Shown here: one piece after another, positions 22,632-29,548 of the stretch | Numbering within the stretch: position 1 is the stretch's first letter | Layout of the letters: the number at the start of each line of letters is the position of its first letter | Notes under the pieces: generated by a model | Databases searched by the model: none | What the model was told of the DNA's origin: nothing | What the model saw: the letters and a program-made list of their open reading frames with translations, nothing else | Program-made: the position numbers and the translations under genes | Virus record (IMG/VR): IMGVR_UViG_3300019360_000011 | Coordinates: 1 to 54,593 of that record | Reading direction: 5' to 3' (one strand) | Origin: a virus | DNA: 54,593 nt

Positions 22632-23074
22632 GGTACCTCCTCGAGAAGGAACTGCTCAAATGCCTTGTTCTTCAGGAGTTGATGGCCTCGAGCCTCTCGA
22701 GCCACGATGATGAGATCCTTCGGTGACTGACCAGTATGGTACATCAGGGCCAGGACACCGATCAGCGCGCTCCGGTTCCACCCGCTGTCACAGTGGACCA
22801 AGACCGCGTGATACGGGAGTCGACTCGCGACATCCTTAGCGATCGTCCTCACGAGGAATCGATCCATCTTGTTCCCAGAGTCGTGGAGCGGGACGTGACG
22901 ATACTCGATGCCGACAGTCCTGCAGCCTCCAGCCAGAATGGGGTCGTTGATCAGCGCCACGTTCACGACCATCTGGATCTGTCGCTCAGCGAGAGCAGCG
23001 AGTACTCGCTCCGTGTCGATGTGCCTGGTGTGCGGCCGGATGAAGAGTCGGGGATGTAGCGCGTAGAAGTTCAT
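22628..23074 (-). CDS. Dual-specificity (cysteine-dependent) phosphatase
   Basis: 148 residues, ATG at 23074. VLVHCDSGWNRSALIG contains the C-x5-R active-site loop with Cys95 and Arg101, and VPLHDSG supplies a likely general acid (Asp65). The length matches small dual-specificity phosphatases. The target may be protein phosphotyrosine, an RNA 5-prime end, or a phosphorylated nucleotide. Because it lies between a candidate amino acid:DNA transferase and a 5-hmdU kinase, trimming of phosphorylated 5-hmdU is an attractive but untested idea. It is coupled to neighbours by four-base overlaps. Confidence 0.85.
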   Translation of the reverse strand: MNFYALHPRLFIRPHTRHIDTERVLAALAERQIQMVVNVALINDPILAGGCRTVGIEYRHVPLHDSGNKMDRFLVRTIAKDVASRLPYHAVLVHCDSGWNRSALIGVLALMYHTGQSPKDLIIVAREARGHQLLKNKAFEQFLLEEVP

Positions 23075-24066
23075 GGCGTCCCTCGCTTGACAGGGTTGGA
23101 AAAGTCGGTGGTGGCTCTGTAGTCGTAGAGCCCGTCGGACCAGGTGTAACCATGAGCCGAGAGGACTCGACCCAGGTTCTTCAGCCTCTCGCTCGGATCC
23201 CAGCCCTGTATCTCTCCGAGAGCCCAGACCGGAGAGAGCAGAGGACGGACACGCATGTGATCCGTACGGCGTTCTCCCCAGTACTCGGCGACCGTTCGCT
23301 CGTAGGCGAGCTCGCTGTCGAGAGAACGCCCAGGGAACTGACGCTTCGTGCTGAAGCTGGTCTTGTACTCGCAGAGGAGGACCTCCAGCTCGAAGTAAGA
23401 CATCTCTGGGTACATCGCCTTGAGGATACCGGCCCGCTCGTTGGCAAAGTATAGAGCAGACGGAGAGTCGTCATGCACGTCGTAAGACGCGACGTCTGAG
23501 CCGAAGATCAGGTTGAGCCCAGCACGAGGACTCCATCCGCCCTTCGGTCTGATGTCTCTCACAGGTGCAGAAGCCAGCCCAAGACGATACCAGATCTCGC
23601 AGAGCTTGGTCGCCGCGTAACGCCCGACGTGAGGGAGCCGCATGGCGAAGCGCCAGAGCTCATCGAATGACATCCGGTGCATCTCTCCCGACATTGCGGC
23701 GTCAGTCGTCGGGTCAACCCCGTCACAATAGTCGAGGAAGCGATCTCCGTGCGTCGGGTCCAGCCCAACAGTCTTGCGTTCTCGTCTGAACCGGATACCA
23801 TCCCAGTGCTCCCGGACCCACGCGTGGAGCTCAGAAGGACGAGGTGGGGTTGGAAACCGTGTCCAGATGGCCTCGGCGGACGGGACGTTGTACACGCCGA
23901 CGTATAGCGCGGCGCGCCAGACCTTCTCGACGAGCGGGAGGTCTTTGCAGAGGTAGACCACCGCACGCATGTGCGGATCTGGACCACCAGTCAAGCGCTC
24001 GTAGTGACAGAACTCATTGAAGAACTTGAGATGGTTCACCACACCATCCTCGAGAATTTTCGTCAT
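23071..24066 (-). CDS. Candidate amino acid:DNA transferase (ADDT-like)
   Basis: 331 residues from ATG 24066, overlapping the polymerase stop as ATGA. It has features I associate with the amino acid:DNA transferase family of hypermodifying phages: ERLTGGPDPHMRAVVYLCKD near residues 23-42, WRAALYVGVYNVPSAEAIW, HAWVREHWDGIRFRRERK, and MRLPHVGRYAATKLCEIWYR. In those phages the enzyme attaches an amino acid to activated 5-hmdU in DNA. No PLP or radical-SAM tailoring enzyme is visible nearby. The family call is from memory of sequence pattern and should be tested by profile search. Confidence 0.65.
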   Translation of the reverse strand: MTKILEDGVVNHLKFFNEFCHYERLTGGPDPHMRAVVYLCKDLPLVEKVWRAALYVGVYNVPSAEAIWTRFPTPPRPSELHAWVREHWDGIRFRRERKTVGLDPTHGDRFLDYCDGVDPTTDAAMSGEMHRMSFDELWRFAMRLPHVGRYAATKLCEIWYRLGLASAPVRDIRPKGGWSPRAGLNLIFGSDVASYDVHDDSPSALYFANERAGILKAMYPEMSYFELEVLLCEYKTSFSTKRQFPGRSLDSELAYERTVAEYWGERRTDHMRVRPLLSPVWALGEIQGWDPSERLKNLGRVLSAHGYTWSDGLYDYRATTDFSNPVKRGTP

Positions 24067-25895
24067 GCTGCTTTCGCCTCCTGCCAATTCTCTCCGACGC
24101 CGACCGCCCAGAGGAGCGGCACGACGGTCTTCAAGACCTGTGTGTTCAAGATCTCCTCGACCATCCGTGCTGCCTCACGATCAGGCACATCCCCGTTGAC
24201 CTCATCGTGGACGAGGAAGCGAAGCTTGAACCCGGTCTTCTTCCTCGCTCGGTGCAGCATCAGAGCCTTCGTCTTCATCTCGTCGGCGGCAGAACCCTGG
24301 ACGACGCCGTTGAGCGCGGCGTAGGTCGGCATCCCCGGTGGAAATCGGCGACGACGACCGAGCTTCGTCTTCACGTAACCCCGGGACTCTGCCAGGCTCG
24401 AGGTGTACCGGAGGAGGCGCTCCGCCTCGGGGAAGGCGCGGTCGTACACCGCGATGAACCTCTTAGCCTCGCTCTCCCTCAAACCGAGCATCCGAGCGAT
24501 CTTCTTGAGCTGCGCTCCGTAGATCTTCGCGAAGTTCGTGTCTTTCGTCTTCTCCCTGGTGACGCTCGGGAAGATTGGCTTGATCATCTCGTTCATCACG
24601 ATGTTATGGAAATCCGTCCTCGGGTCACGAGCGTATGCCGCCAGGACCTTTGGAGGCTTAGCGTAGTCGGCGAAGAGACGATACTCGATCTGCTCGGCAT
24701 CGGCCGACAACCAGAGTCCCTCACCGGGGACGAAGAGCTCCCGAACGATATAGCCTTGGAGCTCCGTGTCGTTCCCTACCGACTGGAGCTGCTTCTTGCC
24801 AGCCACCTGCTGGATGTTGACGCCTTCGTCCGGGTCCGTCCCGAAGGAGCTGCTGGAGTATCGCCCGCTGCGTGTTCCGCCCTCATCGTCTATCGGCATC
24901 TGATGGAGGCTGTAACGCAGGATCCCGTTTCGGCGTAGCTCCTCCCGATACCTCACTAGAAACTTGCTTCGCAGGCTGGCCAGCGATCGGGCGCGGTTCA
25001 CGAGGTTGACGACCGGGTGGTCGACCTCGCGCATACGCGCGCGACTGAAGGAGATCTTCCCCACCTCTTCCGGGTCGTCGCTGATCGGAGGTGGCAGCTG
25101 TAGGTGCTCGAAGAGACGGATCATGTCAGGACGAGAACGCACGTTGATGTTTAGACCGGTCAGTCGATGGATCTCCCAGAGGGTTGCGACGTAGTCCTGC
25201 TCTGAGCGTGTGAGCCAGAGGTCGAGCTTCTCCTCGTTCAATGGAGCGCCGTTCCTCATCATGTCACAGGTCACGTAGACCAGCTCGTCCTCAAGCTCTC
25301 GGACTGCCTCGAGACCCTCCTGCTGCATGACCGGGCGAAACTTCGCCAAGAGCTCCACACAGAGGAGCGTGTCGCGACGTGCGTACTCAGCCACGTCTGC
25401 AGCATGGTAGTCCCGCATCCGACTCTTGTTCAACCCGACGTCGAGCTTCCCGTAACCGAGATAGTGCTTGGAGACAGCGTCGAGACTCGTCCGTGTCCGA
25501 GTGTCGTCAATCAGAGCAGCGTGGTTCCCGACGTCCATCAGTCGGCAGCCCTGTGCCTCTAGGTCGATGCCCCAGGCATAGGCCATGTTGACGTCAAAGG
25601 GGAGGTTGAACCCGATGACAGTCTTGTCACGCAGCTCCTGTCGCATCCATCGCTTGATGGAGCTCTCGTCAAGATTTCCACCAGCGTGTCCAGTCGGTAG
25701 ATACCAGCTTCGTCCATCGGCAGTGGCGACAGCGACCCCGACGGGGAGGTCTCCGCCCCACCACCGAAGACCGGTGGTCTCTAGGTCAAGATAGACCTCT
25801 GAGACTCCGGAGAGGTCCGGCGGGCTCTGAGGACGCCAGTCGCCGGGGTCGGTGGCCGGGGCGATCTCGAAGAGGCTACGCTGGGCGGGCGGCAC
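24063..25895 (-). CDS. Family A DNA polymerase with 3'-5' exonuclease domain
   Basis: 610 residues from GTG 25895. The exonuclease motif YLDLETTGLRWW is at residues 35-46. Polymerase motif A is DAEQIEYRLFADY, motif B REKTKDTNFAKIYGAQ, and motif C FLVHDEVNGDV. No 5'-3' exonuclease domain is present, as usual for phage enzymes. Residues 5-9, QRSLF, resemble a sliding-clamp-binding motif. The gene starts almost at the predicted transcription start, so its mRNA may have a very short leader. It is the presumed replicative polymerase and, if the modification pathway is right, incorporates 5-hmdUTP opposite A. Confidence 0.95.
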   Translation of the reverse strand: MPPAQRSLFEIAPATDPGDWRPQSPPDLSGVSEVYLDLETTGLRWWGGDLPVGVAVATADGRSWYLPTGHAGGNLDESSIKRWMRQELRDKTVIGFNLPFDVNMAYAWGIDLEAQGCRLMDVGNHAALIDDTRTRTSLDAVSKHYLGYGKLDVGLNKSRMRDYHAADVAEYARRDTLLCVELLAKFRPVMQQEGLEAVRELEDELVYVTCDMMRNGAPLNEEKLDLWLTRSEQDYVATLWEIHRLTGLNINVRSRPDMIRLFEHLQLPPPISDDPEEVGKISFSRARMREVDHPVVNLVNRARSLASLRSKFLVRYREELRRNGILRYSLHQMPIDDEGGTRSGRYSSSSFGTDPDEGVNIQQVAGKKQLQSVGNDTELQGYIVRELFVPGEGLWLSADAEQIEYRLFADYAKPPKVLAAYARDPRTDFHNIVMNEMIKPIFPSVTREKTKDTNFAKIYGAQLKKIARMLGLRESEAKRFIAVYDRAFPEAERLLRYTSSLAESRGYVKTKLGRRRRFPPGMPTYAALNGVVQGSAADEMKTKALMLHRARKKTGFKLRFLVHDEVNGDVPDREAARMVEEILNTQVLKTVVPLLWAVGVGENWQEAKAA

Positions 25896-25904
25896 AGGCC
25901 CTAA

Positions 25905-25933
25905 ATTAAAGGTCAGACTGATGGAAAAGTAAA
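25905..25933 (-). promoter_or_regulatory. Leftward sigma70-like promoter of the polymerase operon, overlapped by dyad element
   Basis: Read leftward, TTTACT (25928-25933) and TTTAAT (25905-25910) are spaced by 17 bases. The dyad element at 25899-25913 (ACCTTTAATTTAGG) covers the -10 box. The GTG of the polymerase gene is only nine bases beyond the -10 box, so transcription would start at or just before the start codon. Confidence 0.6.
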
Positions 25934-25944
25934 GAAAAAAGTAT

Positions 25945-25974
25945 GAGGCCCGGCGGTTAGGTCCGCCGGGCCTC
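25945..25974 (-). terminator. Rho-independent terminator (leftward)
   Basis: GAGGCCCGGCGG (25945-25956) and CCGCCGGGCCTC (25963-25974) form a perfect 12-bp stem with a six-base loop. On the leftward strand it is followed by ATACTTTTTTCTTTACTTTT. It should end the transcript of the gene at 26014-26346 and insulates that gene from the polymerase promoter directly downstream. Confidence 0.88.
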
Positions 25975-26013
25975 TATCGACGAGGGGTTTAGGAACCCCC
26001 TGCCGAGCTGCGC

Positions 26014-26346
26014 CTACTTCCGGGGAGCCGGGATCGAGCGCACGTCGAACTCGTCCGGCCGAACCGCGCCGAACCGCGCGGGCTTGCCCCAACCCGCCGC
26101 GAGCTGCTTGTTGACCAGGGAGTCGATCGCGGACTTCGCGGCGGTCAGGTCGGTGTGGGTCTGGGTCACGCCACGCTTGCCGCGCGGACGCTTGCCGTCG
26201 GAGCCCTTCGCGGGCCGGTAGAAGACGTAGCTCTCGGTCTTGCCGTTCTTGGTCTTGGCCTGAAACTTGAGCTCGCTGCCGACGCCGTCCACCAGCCGCG
26301 CGCTGTACGAGTCCGACGCCTTCTTGGCCTTCTCTTCCTTCGCCAT
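26014..26346 (-). CDS. Basic hypothetical protein, separate transcription unit
   Basis: 110 residues, ATG at 26346 with GAGGTAAGCC upstream. The composition is very basic (KRPRGKRG, IPAPRK), with strands (ESYVFYRPAKG) and one helix (AAKSAIDSLVNKQLAAGWGK). It is the first leftward gene from the divergent region and has its own strong terminator, which suggests high and separately controlled early expression. A DNA-binding or host-takeover role is possible; no family is recognised. Confidence 0.7.
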   Translation of the reverse strand: MAKEEKAKKASDSYSARLVDGVGSELKFQAKTKNGKTESYVFYRPAKGSDGKRPRGKRGVTQTHTDLTAAKSAIDSLVNKQLAAGWGKPARFGAVRPDEFDVRSIPAPRK

Positions 26347-26622
26347 TGGCTTACCTCGTCTGTCCTTAGCGGTCGACGGTCATCGCCGACCCAACACCAC
26401 TAGGCTACCTCATCTCTCGCCAGGCGCAAAGGAGTTTCTTCCGAGCTCGGAGGACGACCGAGGTCCTCCCGCCCGCGCGTGGGTCGACACGGCCGGGCGT
26501 CGTCGCGGTGGCCCAAAACCCGACTCCCAGCTCCCTCCAGGCGGAGTCGTACGGCCAGAGACGAGGGTAGTGTCTGGGCCGACTAGCGCCAGGAGCGCCT
26601 GGACGATTTGGCCGGTAAGTCG

Positions 26623-26651
26623 TTGACAGCCATGTAGATAAAAAATAACGA
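26623..26651 (+). promoter_or_regulatory. Rightward sigma70-like promoter (upstream)
   Basis: TTGACA, 17 bases, TAACGA. The -35 box is a perfect consensus; the -10 is moderate, and the spacer ends in an A-tract (ATAAAAAA). There is no operator within it, so it could be a constitutive immediate-early start ahead of the regulated promoter 47 bases downstream. Confidence 0.5.
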
Positions 26652-26669
26652 GGGGCGTCGGTTTTTCCC

Positions 26670-26698
26670 TTGCCTCCTACCTTTAATTTAGGTATGAT
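26670..26698 (+). promoter_or_regulatory. Rightward promoter with dyad operator in the spacer
   Basis: TTGCCT (26670-26675), 17 bases, TATGAT (26693-26698). The spacer contains ACCTTTAATTTAGGT (26679-26693), an ACCT-N7-AGGT dyad. About 40 bases around it, including an upstream CGTCGGTTTTT, recur at the second rightward promoter (28796-28824). It drives the first rightward gene at 26722. Confidence 0.8.
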
Positions 26699-26721
26699 GA
26701 TACCAGGAGGCAAGAGAAGAG

Positions 26722-26991
26722 ATGCACCGCTATCACGTGACGTACACGAGGCTCGACACAGGTCGAGGGATGATCCAGACCTACAAGACGCTAGTCGGAG
26801 CGACGAAGCGTGCCGCGCAGCTACACCCGGCAACCGGCGTCAAGGTCTGGGACTCGAAGGCGGAGATCGGACATCGACGCGTGACGATCTTCGGGGACTG
26901 GATCGACCCGACTCGCAGTCAAGAAGACCCCGACCACCTCCGTGAGGAAGACGTCTTTCGTGGTCTCAGTGATGAGGAGGAAGCTCAGTGA
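26722..26991 (+). CDS. Hypothetical protein, first gene of rightward arm
   Basis: 89 residues, ATG 26722, with GGAGGCAAGAGAAGAG upstream. It opens with beta strands (MHRYHVTYTRLDTGRG, MIQTYKTLVGATKRAAQLHP), then WDSKAEIGHRRVTIFGDW, and ends with an acidic tail (REEDVFRGLSDEEEAQ). I recognise no family. It lies directly behind the operator-controlled promoter, so it is expected to be made early. It overlaps the next gene by four bases. Confidence 0.75.
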   Translation: MHRYHVTYTRLDTGRGMIQTYKTLVGATKRAAQLHPATGVKVWDSKAEIGHRRVTIFGDWIDPTRSQEDPDHLREEDVFRGLSDEEEAQ

Positions 26992-27733
26992 CCGACGAGA
27001 AGATCCTCGAGAAGCTGGCCAAGATCAAGCGCCACGAGATGTCGGCGCGCAAGATCGGCTCTCTGGAAGAGGCCGAGGCATTCGCGATGATGCTACAGAA
27101 GCTCCTCACGCAGTACAAAAACTGGCGATGTCCGACGTGGACTACGCTCAGCACGAGAAACAGGAACCGATCGGCGAACACCGCGTCGAGTGGGAGGACG
27201 TGCGGGTCCGTCAGACGCGAGTCCAGTGGATCGAGCGCCTCGCTTACGTCATTGGCCGCGCACACTTCTCTCGTTTCCTGGTGTACCCGCGCTCTTCCAA
27301 CATCACGTTCATCGGGCGCGAGGCTGACGCGAAGATCGCCGGGTATCTCCTGGTCGTCCTGGTCCGGACCCTGGAACAGCTCTCTCACGACGCAGCATAT
27401 CGTGGCGGGAACAAGGGCGAGCGCGGGTACGGTTATCGCCAGGCGTTCATCGACGGCTTTGTCAAGCGACTCGCCGAGCGTTTCGAGGAAGAGCGTCGAG
27501 CGGCTCAGGCCTCGTCTTCCACCACGCTCGTTCGTCTCCAACACGCTCTGGTCAGAGTGGACGAGCACATGAAGATGTACAGCAAGAAGGCGTCGAGTCT
27601 TCAGGGCCGAGAGACGAAGAATCAAGAAGCGTACGACGACGGCCGCGCTGCCGCGAACAAGGTTCAGCTGCGTGCGAACGCTCTCGAGCACGACGGTCAG
27701 TCTGTGACCAAGGCGATTGGAGGTGGACGATGA
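26988..27733 (+). CDS. DUF2786-like protein, interrupted by a -1 frameshift
   Basis: ATG 26988 opens a DUF2786-like N-terminus (EKILEKLAKIKRHEMSARKI, then LEEAEAFAMMLQKLLTQYK). After the A5 run at 27118-27122 this frame loses coding character, and the -1 frame takes over with KLAMSDVDYAQHEKQEPIGE, continuing to the stop at 27733 with conserved-looking domains (VQWIERLAYVIGRAHFSRFL, YRQAFIDGFVKRLAERFEEE). The joined product is about 248 residues. The cause is a programmed -1 slip at CAAAAAC, a real mutation, or one A missing from the assembly. The function of the family is unknown. Confidence 0.75.
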
Positions 27734-27846
27734 GGAAGTGCACCCTGTGTGGAAAACCGGTCCGGCGGCTCAAGGTCTTCGACGACTTCTGGGCGTGGGT
27801 CCATGCCTCCCCGGCTGGGCACGTCGCTGAGGTGAAGAACGCATGA
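27730..27846 (+). CDS. Small zinc-knuckle protein
   Basis: 38 residues. ATG 27730 overlaps the upstream stop, and its TGA overlaps the next ATG. MRKCTLCGKPVRRLKVFDDF has a CxxC pair, and downstream histidines (WVHASP, GHVAEV) could complete a Cys2-His2-type site. It is shorter than the usual gene-calling cut-off, but double coupling supports it. Function unknown. Confidence 0.6.
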   Translation: MRKCTLCGKPVRRLKVFDDFWAWVHASPAGHVAEVKNA

Positions 27847-28175
27847 CCCGTAGACCCGGCCGAAAGAAGCTCCCGCGTCTAACGCGCATGCTCTCTGGTA
27901 CCATGCGCCAGACCAATGCCGACGTGAAGGCGGGTCGTCTCGACCCCGAACGGCTGGTCACCCTACGCTCGGCGATGGCAAAGGTCGAGCAGGCTCACGA
28001 GCTGCTGGCCTCCGCCTCGCGTGAGATGTCAGCCATGAACGACCCGATCGGACAGCGGCCGTCGACATACCAGGTGCTACTGGGCCGACTCATCCTGCGA
28101 GCGGGCGACGTCGGATACTGGCGTGACACGGTGGAGCGTCTGCTCGATCGAATCGACAAGAAGGAGGAGCGATGA
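27843..28175 (+). CDS. Hypothetical helical protein
   Basis: 110 residues, ATG 27843. The N-terminus is basic (MTRRPGRKKLPRLTR). The rest is helical (ERLVTLRSAMAKVEQAHELL and VLLGRLILRAGDVGYWRDTV), ending DRIDKKEER. There are no enzymatic motifs. It may bind nucleic acid through the basic N-terminus. It is coupled to both neighbours. Confidence 0.65.
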   Translation: MTRRPGRKKLPRLTRMLSGTMRQTNADVKAGRLDPERLVTLRSAMAKVEQAHELLASASREMSAMNDPIGQRPSTYQVLLGRLILRAGDVGYWRDTVERLLDRIDKKEER

Positions 28176-28597
28176 ACCGAGAGATCCGCATGGAAGACGG
28201 ATTCCAAAATCGGCTGACGCTGTGCATGGAGAAGTCCAACAGCGGATGGAAGGTCTACGCGCGTCATAGCAAGATCGGGAGAGGCGCGACGACGATGCAC
28301 CGTGAAGAGCAAGGAGCCACACGCGCTCTCGCGGCTCTTGCTCTCGCGGCTCGTGGAGCAGGGTGGGAGCTTCGGGTCGAGTGCCGACAGACCGTCAACG
28401 ACCCCGCCCGCATGACCATCGACGAGAACGGCGAGCGTGTCTTCTACGACCGACACACCGGAGCGCCGTTCAGAGACGAGAGCGCTCTCCGGCCGAGCAC
28501 CGCCAGCCCGATCGTCTGGAGCTCCCTCGTCCCCGCCGGGCGCCCGGCCGACGAGTTCGGGGCGGGGTCTCTCCCCGCCCCACTGAGCCGCCCGTGA
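28172..28597 (+). CDS. Hypothetical protein
   Basis: 141 residues, ATG 28172. The segment RLTLCMEKSNSGWKVYARHS suggests beta strands, GATRALAALALAARGAGWEL a helix, and MTIDENGERVFYDRHTGAPF a hairpin. The C-terminal 40 residues are Pro/Ser/Ala-rich and probably disordered. A GGGGCGGGG/CCCCGCCCC stem (28559-28581) is encoded in the last codons, and the operon ends here before the second operator-controlled promoter. No family is recognised. Confidence 0.6.
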   Translation: MNREIRMEDGFQNRLTLCMEKSNSGWKVYARHSKIGRGATTMHREEQGATRALAALALAARGAGWELRVECRQTVNDPARMTIDENGERVFYDRHTGAPFRDESALRPSTASPIVWSSLVPAGRPADEFGAGSLPAPLSRP

Positions 28598-28830
28598 GCG
28601 CCTCCCCAGCGATCGCTGGCGCGCCTAGTCTAGGGACGAACCGCCCGGTACCTCGGTCGGGCGCGGCGGGGAAGACCCTGGGAGTCGGGTCTAAGCTGAT
28701 GGTTACACTAGAGTTACGCGAGATGCCCGGCCGAGGTCATCGTAGGCGCAGGAGTTACGCCGATTGTAAAATCTTCGGTCGGCGTCGGTTTTTCCTTGCC
28801 TCCTACCTTTAATTTAGGTACGATGAGCTC
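28598..28830. promoter_or_regulatory. Intergenic region with palindrome and second operator-controlled promoter
   Basis: 233 bases without a gene. It contains a 14-base perfect palindrome, CCAGCGATCGCTGG (28606-28619), a G/C-rich middle, and at its right end a copy of the 40-base promoter module also present upstream of 26722. It separates two rightward early transcription units. No terminator with a T-run is seen. Confidence 0.55.
28796..28824 (+). promoter_or_regulatory. Second rightward promoter with dyad operator
   Basis: TTGCCT (28796-28801), 17 bases, TACGAT (28819-28824), with ACCTTTAATTTAGGT at 28805-28819. The -35 box, spacer and operator are identical in sequence to those at 26670-26693. 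The ATG of the first gene lies six bases after the -10 box, so this transcript too may have almost no leader. Confidence 0.75.
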
Positions 28831-29109
28831 ATGAGATGCACGCGCTGCGGTCGATCGTCAGAGAGTCAGGTCTGCGTTCTCTGTACGGCCCACATGAGCC
28901 AAGCTGCTCTCGAGAAGATCATCGAGCTGGCCGAAGCGGCCATCGCTGCGCAGGCGATGACCGGCTCGATGCGTCGCATCTGCTGCGTGTGCCGAGCCGA
29001 GTTCGGCACAACGCCGTGTATCCCGGCGATGGATGGGCAGGTAACGCACGGGCTCTGCGGCGACGCGTGCGCCGAGATGATGGTCACGAACAAGGAAGGA
29101 GTGCAGTGA
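28831..29109 (+). CDS. Zinc-finger protein
   Basis: 92 residues, ATG 28831, directly after the operator-controlled promoter, with little room for a Shine-Dalgarno sequence. MRCTRCGRSSESQVCVLC is a CxxC...CxxC zinc ribbon. A second cluster, RRICCVCRAEFGTTPCIP with LCGDAC, follows. A helix (AALEKIIELAEAAIAAQAM) joins them. It probably binds two zinc ions and may bind nucleic acid or host protein. No exact family is recognised. Confidence 0.7.
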   Translation: MRCTRCGRSSESQVCVLCTAHMSQAALEKIIELAEAAIAAQAMTGSMRRICCVCRAEFGTTPCIPAMDGQVTHGLCGDACAEMMVTNKEGVQ

Positions 29110-29318
29110 TGGCGAACACAGAGTGGGTGGCTCCGGGCCGAGGCGCGACGGTCACAGAGTTGTTGGTCAAGCTCGGGCGTTACGGCGGTGGCGAGAACGG
29201 TGGTCTCCAGACCGAGCTCGCGATCGTCCGTCCCGACGACGCGCTCGCGCCGTACGACCGAGTGCGGGCCGTCGAGGCGCTTCGCCGCGTGGGCGTCCAT
29301 GTCGAGGACGGCCGATGA
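29109..29318 (+). CDS. Hypothetical protein
   Basis: 69 residues, ATG 29109, sharing one base with the upstream TGA (TGATG). ATVTELLVKLGRYGGGENG, LAIVRPDDALAPYDRVRAVE and ALRRVGVHVEDGR suggest a small alpha/beta protein. No family is recognised. It is coupled to the SWIM-domain gene by a four-base overlap. Confidence 0.6.
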   Translation: MANTEWVAPGRGATVTELLVKLGRYGGGENGGLQTELAIVRPDDALAPYDRVRAVEALRRVGVHVEDGR

Positions 29319-29548
29319 GCACCCGCGTCCAGCGACTCAAGGTCCTGTCTCACACAGTCAACCCGTACCCTGGCGGATGGGTCGTGAAGAGCGGCACCTC
29401 TGGCGAGACGTATCTGGTCGTCCCTCTCCCTACGGGTGGTGCCAGCTGCTCGTGCCCGTACGGACAGAATCGCCCGGCTCCTCACGCCTGCTCTCACGTG
29501 GAGGCGGTCATCGGCTACGTCGAGCGGCTGAAGGAGGGAGACGCGTGA
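29315..29548 (+). CDS. SWIM zinc-finger protein
   Basis: 77 residues, ATG 29315 overlapping the upstream stop. The segment ASCSCPYGQNRPAPHACSHV gives C-x-C...C-x-H, the SWIM pattern (CxCx-n-CxH), preceded by the typical strands WVVKSGTSGETYLVVP. SWIM domains bind DNA or proteins and are found with helicases and recombination factors. As a stand-alone early protein it may target host DNA metabolism. The family call is good; the role is unknown. Confidence 0.8.
   Translation: MSTRVQRLKVLSHTVNPYPGGWVVKSGTSGETYLVVPLPTGGASCSCPYGQNRPAPHACSHVEAVIGYVERLKEGDA

Larger units (their letters stand above)
26347..26721. promoter_or_regulatory. Divergent control region between the two early arms
   Basis: About 375 bases without a gene. 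On the rightward side there are two candidate promoters: TTGACA (26623-26628) with TAACGA (26646-26651), spacing 17; and TTGCCT (26670-26675) with TATGAT (26693-26698), spacing 17 and containing the operator. The leftward gene at 26346 has a ribosome binding site, but I see only a weak leftward promoter. The rest is GC-rich with no obvious structure. Open frames that cross it are antisense or out of context. Confidence 0.6.

Noticed and set aside
26405-26833. Leftward open frame across the divergent control region
   Set aside because: It overlaps promoters and the start of a well-supported rightward gene, has no Shine-Dalgarno sequence and shows antisense-type composition.
28606-28619. 14-base palindrome CCAGCGATCGCTGG as an operator or attachment site
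   Set aside because: It occurs once as far as I can see, has no adjacent integrase or regulator, and may be part of a weak terminator.
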